From: Roseibium aggregatum
Lineage (GTDB): Bacteria; Pseudomonadota; Alphaproteobacteria; Rhizobiales; Stappiaceae
NCBI RefSeq assembly: GCF_017309185.1
Contig: NZ_JAEKJZ010000004.1
Span: 310,001 to 374,000 of the forward strand
Length of the DNA stretch: 64,000 nt
Direction of reading: 5' to 3'
How positions within the stretch are numbered: the stretch's first letter is position 1; each line of letters starts with the position of its first letter. Position numbers and translations under genes: made by a program. The notes beneath the pieces were generated by a model. That model saw only the letters and a program-made list of their open reading frames with translations, did no database searches and was not told where the DNA came from. This document shows positions 59,301 through 64,000 of the stretch, piece by piece.

Positions 59301-59301
59301 C

Positions 59302-59916
59302 TCAGGCTCCGGTGATCTTGCCGAGCGCCTCGGCGCAGGTCATCACCCTGGAGACCGTGCCAAGATCGCCGATGGAGCGCTCGTGGGTTTCCTTCGAAAA
59401 GGCCGCGCAGCCGTCGGAAAGGACCGCGGTCTTGAAGTCGCGCACATGGGCGTCGCGCACCGTCGAGGCGACGCCGCCGTTGGTGACGATGCCGCAGAAG
59501 ATCAGCGTGTCGATGCCCGCCTTCTTCAACACCCACTCGAGCCGCGTCATGTAGAAGGCGGAGTAGGCGACCTTCTCGACGGAAATGTCGGCCGGCTGCA
59601 GTTCGTCGACCAGCGCATGGCCCCAGGCGCCGGGCGCGAAATCGCCCTTGCCCAGGAAGGGGCGCAGCTCCTTCAGGTGCGGCGAAATGAAGGGTTCGCC
59701 GCCCTTGCCCGGAACAAGCGTGAAATGGGTCGAGACGACCCAGCCGCCTTTTTCCCGCAGCGCATTCGCAAGCGGCAGTACGCGTTCAGGCAGCGCGGCG
59801 ATCTCCGCATTCTTTTGACCACCGCGCGAATAGGCGCCGTCCGGATGCAGGAAGTCGTTCTGCAGGTCGACGATCAGAAGGCCGGTGCGGGCCGGGTCCA
59901 GAACCAGTTCAGACAT
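59302..59916 (-). CDS. Isochorismatase-fold hydrolase lacking the catalytic Cys
   Basis: 204 residues from the ATG at 59916, overlapping the hyuA stop by 8 bases. The triad positions are visible: Asp17 in LLIVDLQNDF, Lys115 in SVEKVAYSAFY, and the nucleophile motif CGIVTNGGVASTVRDA, where Gly148 stands at the usual Cys position. In true isochorismatases (EntB, PhzD) Gly is also found here and water attacks directly; amidohydrolase members need Cys. Annotating it as an amidase by context would therefore be risky. Confidence 0.85.
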   Translation of the reverse strand: MSELVLDPARTGLLIVDLQNDFLHPDGAYSRGGQKNAEIAALPERVLPLANALREKGGWVVSTHFTLVPGKGGEPFISPHLKELRPFLGKGDFAPGAWGHALVDELQPADISVEKVAYSAFYMTRLEWVLKKAGIDTLIFCGIVTNGGVASTVRDAHVRDFKTAVLSDGCAAFSKETHERSIGDLGTVSRVMTCAEALGKITGA

Positions 59917-61972
59917 GGGTGGCTTCCGCCCGTTCGATAACGAGATTGCCATAGGCGTCGACACGGCCCTTGAGACCGGGATCGACGAAGATGGTCGTGT
60001 CGGATTGCTCCAGGAGGGCCGGACCGTTGATCTCGGCCCCGATTTCCAGGCTCAGCCGCTCATAGACGATTGCCTCGTGCCATGCGCCGTCGCAGTAGAC
60101 GGCTCGCTCGCCGATGCGGCAGTCCGTTTCCGGCTTGCCTTCGGTGGGGGCGAAAACCGCCATGTCGAGTTCCGGGCGGCGGCCGATGACCGCGATGCGG
60201 TAGTTCATCACCCGCATGGGAATACCGTCGAGCAGGCGGCCGTAAGCCTCCTTGTAGGCGGCTTCGAACGCCTCGCGGATCGTGTCTCGGGTCAGGCCGG
60301 TTTCCGGCACACTGACCGGTACGCTCACCGTGTGGGTCTGACCGAGATAGAGCATGTCGAATTCGTAGATCCGGTCGACGCCGGCAAAGGCGACGCCGGC
60401 GCTGGCCAGCAGGGTTTCCGTGTCGTCCGCGACCTGCAGCATTTCACTGCCAAGCTCCGCCGCATCGATCTGGTCGAGCAGGCGGTTGACGGTCTGGACG
60501 CGGTCGTGGCGCATGTCGGCGACGACGCAGCCGAGCGCGGAGGTCACGCCCGGGAAACGCGGCACCAGCGCCGAGCCGAGGCCGACTTCCTTGATCAGGG
60601 CGCCGGTGTGCAGCGAACCACCACCGCCGAAGGGCATCGCCGCGAATTTCGACGGGTCGTGGCCCTTTTCGATGGAGACAAGCCGGATCGCGCCGGCCAT
60701 CTTGGCGTTGGCGAGTTTCAGGATCGCTTCGGCGGCATCCTCGATGGAAAGTTCCAGAGGGTTGGCGATATGCGTCTTGATCGCCTGACGCGACGCCTCG
60801 ATGTCGAGGCGCGCCAGCTTGCCGCCGATGGGCCGGTCCGGGTTGATGCGGCCGAGCACGACATTGGCGTCGGTCACGGTCGGCCGGTCGTTGCCGAGGC
60901 CGTAGCAGACGGGGCCGGGGTCGGAGCCGGCGGATTCGGGTCCCACCTGCAACAGGCCGGACTTGTCGACCGAGGCGATGGAGCCGCCACCCGCGCCGAT
61001 GGTGGTGATCTCGATCATCGGCGTGCGCACGACCATGCCGAAGTCGATGGCCGTTTGCGCCGCGAGCGCGGCCTCGCCCTCTGCCACGAGGGAGACGTCG
61101 AAGGAGGTGCCGCCCATGTCGCAGGTGATGATGTTTTCAAAGCCCGCGGCTTTCGCGATTTCCGTGGCAGCGATCACGCCGGCCGCCGGGCCGGACAGGG
61201 CGGTGCGAACGGGATAGCGCTTGGCCGTGTCGATGGACATGACGCCACCGTTCGACTGAACGATCAAAATGTCGCCGCCGAAGCCTTTTTCCGCCAGACC
61301 CTTTTCCAGCCGGTCCAGATAGGACGAGACGACCGGCTGCAGGTAGGCATTGAGCGTTGCCGTCGAAAGGCGTTCGAACTCGCGGATTTCCGGCAGGATT
61401 TCCGTTGCAGCCGTGACATAGGCATTCGGCCAGACGGAGCGCACGGCCTCAACGGCGATCTTCTCGTTGTCGTTGTTGGCGTAGCCGTTGACGAAGAAAA
61501 CGCAGACCGCCTCGCAGCCCGCTTCCGCCAGGGCGGCGGCCTGCATCTTGACGTCGTCTTCCCGCACGGCCTGAAGCACTGATCCGTCCGCCAGCACGCG
61601 CTCGGCGACCTCGACCCGATCCGGCCGTTCGACCACGGGCGTGAAGCTGCCCTTCAGACCCCAGGTGGTCGGCCGGTCGCGGCGGCGCATTTCCAAAACG
61701 TCGCGGAAGCCTTCCGTGGTGATGATGCCGGTGCGAGCCCCCTTGCGCTCCAGAAGGGCGTTGGTGCCGACGGTCGTGCCATGGACCACGGTGGAGATCA
61801 GGCCGAAGTCGTCGACCTTCCGCCCGATGCCCTCAACGAAGCCTTTCGACTGGTCGCCACGGGTGGAGGGCACCTTGGTGGTGGTCACCGTGCCGTTCGC
61901 TTCATCCAGAATGAAGACGTCGGTGAAGGTACCGCCGACATCGACGCCGATGACGTAAGCCGGTTTGCTCAT
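59909..61972 (-). CDS. hyuA: Hydantoinase/oxoprolinase A-subunit-like protein
   Basis: 687 residues. Actin-like ATPase N-terminus VIGVDVGGTFTDVFIL, VHGTTVGTNALLERKGA near 65, and CDMGGTSFDVSLV near 280, all HyuA hallmarks. The family hydrolyses cyclic amides (5-oxoproline, N-methylhydantoin) with ATP, or carboxylates ketones. Overlaps hyuB by 4 bases. The product depends on the pair and is not predictable from sequence. Confidence 0.9.
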   Translation of the reverse strand: MSKPAYVIGVDVGGTFTDVFILDEANGTVTTTKVPSTRGDQSKGFVEGIGRKVDDFGLISTVVHGTTVGTNALLERKGARTGIITTEGFRDVLEMRRRDRPTTWGLKGSFTPVVERPDRVEVAERVLADGSVLQAVREDDVKMQAAALAEAGCEAVCVFFVNGYANNDNEKIAVEAVRSVWPNAYVTAATEILPEIREFERLSTATLNAYLQPVVSSYLDRLEKGLAEKGFGGDILIVQSNGGVMSIDTAKRYPVRTALSGPAAGVIAATEIAKAAGFENIITCDMGGTSFDVSLVAEGEAALAAQTAIDFGMVVRTPMIEITTIGAGGGSIASVDKSGLLQVGPESAGSDPGPVCYGLGNDRPTVTDANVVLGRINPDRPIGGKLARLDIEASRQAIKTHIANPLELSIEDAAEAILKLANAKMAGAIRLVSIEKGHDPSKFAAMPFGGGGSLHTGALIKEVGLGSALVPRFPGVTSALGCVVADMRHDRVQTVNRLLDQIDAAELGSEMLQVADDTETLLASAGVAFAGVDRIYEFDMLYLGQTHTVSVPVSVPETGLTRDTIREAFEAAYKEAYGRLLDGIPMRVMNYRIAVIGRRPELDMAVFAPTEGKPETDCRIGERAVYCDGAWHEAIVYERLSLEIGAEINGPALLEQSDTTIFVDPGLKGRVDAYGNLVIERAEATHV

Positions 61973-63705
61973 TCTGCTGCCTCAATGGAACGCATGTTGC
62001 GGGTTGCCGCGCCGTCGACGGAGCCGTCGTCCGCGAGCACGACGCTATAATCGCTCTCGGCCTTTTGCGGGCTGACAAAGCCGAGACGCACGTCCTGCGC
62101 GACGCTTTCCGGATCACGGGTCCTGGGATTGCCGTAGCCGCCACCGCCGGGCGTCTCCAGGCGCAGCTTCTGGCCACGATCGATATGAACGCCAACGATT
62201 TTGGAGATCATCGGCGGTTCGTGAAAGCCATCGGCCTGTTCGTACTGGAACCGGTTGGTGGCCGCCGGTCCGCCGCCGACAACGCCGGCCGGAGCGTATT
62301 TGCCGCGCTCGCCGAAGAGGAAGACGTCGGCCTCCTGTTCCATCAGCTCGATCTCATAGGTCGCGCCGAGGCCGCCGCGGTTCTCACCCGGTCCGCCGGA
62401 ATCGGGCCGGAGCGCCCACTGGGTGAAACGAACCGGATAGGCGGCTTCCAGAATTTCGAGCGGCGGGATGGTCGCGGTGGAAATCGGCGCGTTGCCGTGG
62501 TTGAGGCCGTCGCCGCCCGCATGGGCGCCGTGGCCGCCGCCGAAGAAGGAGAACATGACCCAGCGCTGACCGTTGGCCCGGTGACCGGCCAGCGACAGGG
62601 CGTTGATCGTGCCATAGGCGCAGGCCATGGCGTCCTTCGGCGCGATCTGGGCAATCGCCTCGAAGACCACGTCGATCAGCCGCAGGATTGTTTCGGTGTA
62701 GCCGCCGACCGGCTTGGGGGCCTTGACCGAAAGCAGGGAATCCTCGTCGATCCGGAATTCCACGGGCTCCAGCACACCCGCATTGGCCGGCACGTCGCCA
62801 AAGATGTGTTTCAGCGCCACGTAGCAGGCGGCGATCGTCGTCGACCGGGAAATATTGACAGGTCCGGCGCAGGCCGGCGACGAGCGGGTGAAATCGAGGA
62901 CCATGCGGTCGTTCTCGATCGTGAGGTCGAGCGCGATCTTCAGCGGTTCGTCGCGGATGCCGTCATTGTCGAGGAAATCCTCGGCCGAGACCGTGCCGGC
63001 AGGCAGGTCTCTTATCTGCGCACGCATCATCTCGGCCGCGCGCGCCTTCAGTTCCACGAGACACGCGCCGACGGTGGCGTCAGTGTATTCGTCAAGCAGC
63101 GCGTTCATGCGCTTCTCGCCGAGCTCGAGCGCGTTGATCTGGCCGTTGAGGTCGCCGTAAAGCGATAGCGGCAGGCGCGAGTTGGCTGACAGGATGTCGA
63201 CCACATCCTGACGGAATTCGCCCCGGTCGTAGAGCTTGACCGGCGGGATCAGCATGCCTTCCTGGAAACACTCGGTCGCGGCCGGATTGTAGTTGCCAGG
63301 TACGTTACCGCCGACATCATGCCAGTGGCCCACGGAGGCGAGGTAGCAGAACACCTTGCCATCCCGGAACACCGGCTTGACCAGCCGGAAATCGGAGAGG
63401 TGCGTGCCGCCGTCATAGGGGTCGTTGAAAATCCAGACATCGCCTTCGTGAACGCCACCCTGACGCGCGGCCTTGTCGATGACGGCCTTTACGGCAAAGG
63501 CCATGACGCCGACGAAGATCGGCAGGCCCGACTTGCCCTGCACCAGCGTTTCGCCTGAAAGGGCGTCGTAGATGCCGTGCGAAGCGTCGTGGGCTTCGGC
63601 GATGATCGGGTTGAAGGCGGAGCGGAAGAGCGTCGCGTCCATTTCGTCGGCGATCTGTTCCAGACGGCCTTTCAAAATGGCGAGCGTGACCGGGTCCAGC
63701 GCCAT
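61969..63705 (-). CDS. hyuB: Hydantoinase/oxoprolinase B-subunit-like protein
   Basis: 578 residues. Opens DPVTLAILKGRLEQIADEM, contains FNDPYDGGTHLSD near 90 and SFFGGGHGAHAGGDG near 395, and ends in TPGGGGYGNP, the HyuB signature. Together with HyuA it forms the catalytic complex. Its start overlaps the end of the PEP-mutase-type gene by one base, and its end overlaps hyuA by four, so the operon is translationally coupled. Confidence 0.9.
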   Translation of the reverse strand: MALDPVTLAILKGRLEQIADEMDATLFRSAFNPIIAEAHDASHGIYDALSGETLVQGKSGLPIFVGVMAFAVKAVIDKAARQGGVHEGDVWIFNDPYDGGTHLSDFRLVKPVFRDGKVFCYLASVGHWHDVGGNVPGNYNPAATECFQEGMLIPPVKLYDRGEFRQDVVDILSANSRLPLSLYGDLNGQINALELGEKRMNALLDEYTDATVGACLVELKARAAEMMRAQIRDLPAGTVSAEDFLDNDGIRDEPLKIALDLTIENDRMVLDFTRSSPACAGPVNISRSTTIAACYVALKHIFGDVPANAGVLEPVEFRIDEDSLLSVKAPKPVGGYTETILRLIDVVFEAIAQIAPKDAMACAYGTINALSLAGHRANGQRWVMFSFFGGGHGAHAGGDGLNHGNAPISTATIPPLEILEAAYPVRFTQWALRPDSGGPGENRGGLGATYEIELMEQEADVFLFGERGKYAPAGVVGGGPAATNRFQYEQADGFHEPPMISKIVGVHIDRGQKLRLETPGGGGYGNPRTRDPESVAQDVRLGFVSPQKAESDYSVVLADDGSVDGAATRNMRSIEAAE

Positions 63706-64000
63706 CAGTTGGTCTCCTCGTCGTATTTCCTGCCCTCGGTCAGGAGGCCGGGCGTGCCGATCAGGTCGTTCAGACCGGCGAAGTCGAACATGCGGTCGCG
63801 GAAGGACTCGTTCGAACCGTTGGCAATCAGATTGGCGTAATAGTCTCGGGCGGTGGCGGCGGTGGCGCGCACGATGCCGCCCGGAAAGATCACGAAGCGG
63901 AAGCCGAGGTCTTCGAGACCGGAGGCGTTGACGATGGGGGTCTTGCCGCCCTCGACCATATTGGCCATCAGGGGAACGCGACCGGCGAAACGGGCGACGA
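63705..64000 (-). CDS. Isocitrate lyase/PEP mutase family enzyme (5' part beyond window)
   Basis: C-terminal ~97 residues; the frame is open to the window edge. LMANMVEGGKTPIV followed by LEDLGFRFVIFPGGIVRA is characteristic of the family (methylisocitrate lyase, oxaloacetate decarboxylase, phosphonopyruvate enzymes). The active-site region lies outside the window, so the reaction cannot be named. First visible gene of the hyuBA operon. Confidence 0.8.
   Translation of the reverse strand, partial: VARFAGRVPLMANMVEGGKTPIVNASGLEDLGFRFVIFPGGIVRATAATARDYYANLIANGSNESFRDRMFDFAGLNDLIGTPGLLTEGRKYDEETN

Overview
The window is GC-rich chromosome (roughly 60-63% G+C by eye) from an alphaproteobacterium. 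The gene families and their order (tkt-gap-pgk-fba, a DUF4164-like gene next to zapA, ruvCAB-ybgC-tolQRAB-pal-cpoB-tilS-ftsH-glmM, an alphaproteobacterial serC leader RNA, and an Omp25-like porin-type protein) point to Hyphomicrobiales (Rhizobiales), most likely the Stappiaceae (Stappia/Roseibium/Labrenzia/Pannonibacter type). The genus is inferred from gene content and was not tested by any search. Almost all of the window is core, housekeeping chromosome.

Layout. 0-3.8 kb: a truncated rhodanese gene, a non-flagellar MotA/MotB-like stator pair and an orphan protein. 3.8-14 kb (minus strand): suhB-like phosphatase, efp, a Sel1-repeat protein, a divergent ThiE-like protein, then central carbon metabolism (fba, pgk, gap, tkt) with a LysE-type exporter between gap and pgk. 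14.4-18 kb (plus): a coiled-coil protein, zapA, 6S RNA, 5-formyl-THF cyclo-ligase, ymdB, yebC and a MazG-like protein. 19-35 kb (plus): ruvC-ruvA-(small membrane ORF)-ruvB, a chemoreceptor, the complete Tol-Pal envelope system, tilS, ftsH and glmM. 35.5-43.6 kb: an outer-membrane beta-barrel, serC and serA (serC under an RNA leader), two transporters and purA. 43.9-50 kb: a large single-pass membrane protein, a TPP riboswitch with an HMP/thiamine-precursor permease and binding protein, and a CHASE2 adenylate cyclase. 50.3-51.3 kb: ppk2.

51.4-55.0 kb is the only clearly accessory stretch. Its base composition is visibly more AT-rich. It encodes a glycine-rich hydrophobic protein of unknown function, a small secreted basic protein and a secreted caspase-like protease with a peptidoglycan-binding domain. 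After it come rpoH and rluD, with a small membrane protein gene whose start codon overlaps that of rluD, then tRNA-Glu. The last 6 kb (minus strand) is a tightly packed catabolic operon: a PEP-mutase/isocitrate-lyase-type enzyme (cut by the window end), hydantoinase/oxoprolinase B and A subunits, an isochorismatase-fold hydrolase with Gly in place of the usual nucleophilic Cys, and an FAD-dependent oxidoreductase.

The least ordinary signals are two palindromic ~260-bp intergenic elements (28.8-29.1 and 37.7-38.0 kb) that seem to share a core, the RNA leaders (6S RNA, serC motif, TPP riboswitch with a 32-codon leader ORF), the caspase-containing accessory stretch, and the hyuAB/isochorismatase-like operon. 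No CRISPR array, insertion sequence, prophage or recognisable complete defence system was seen.
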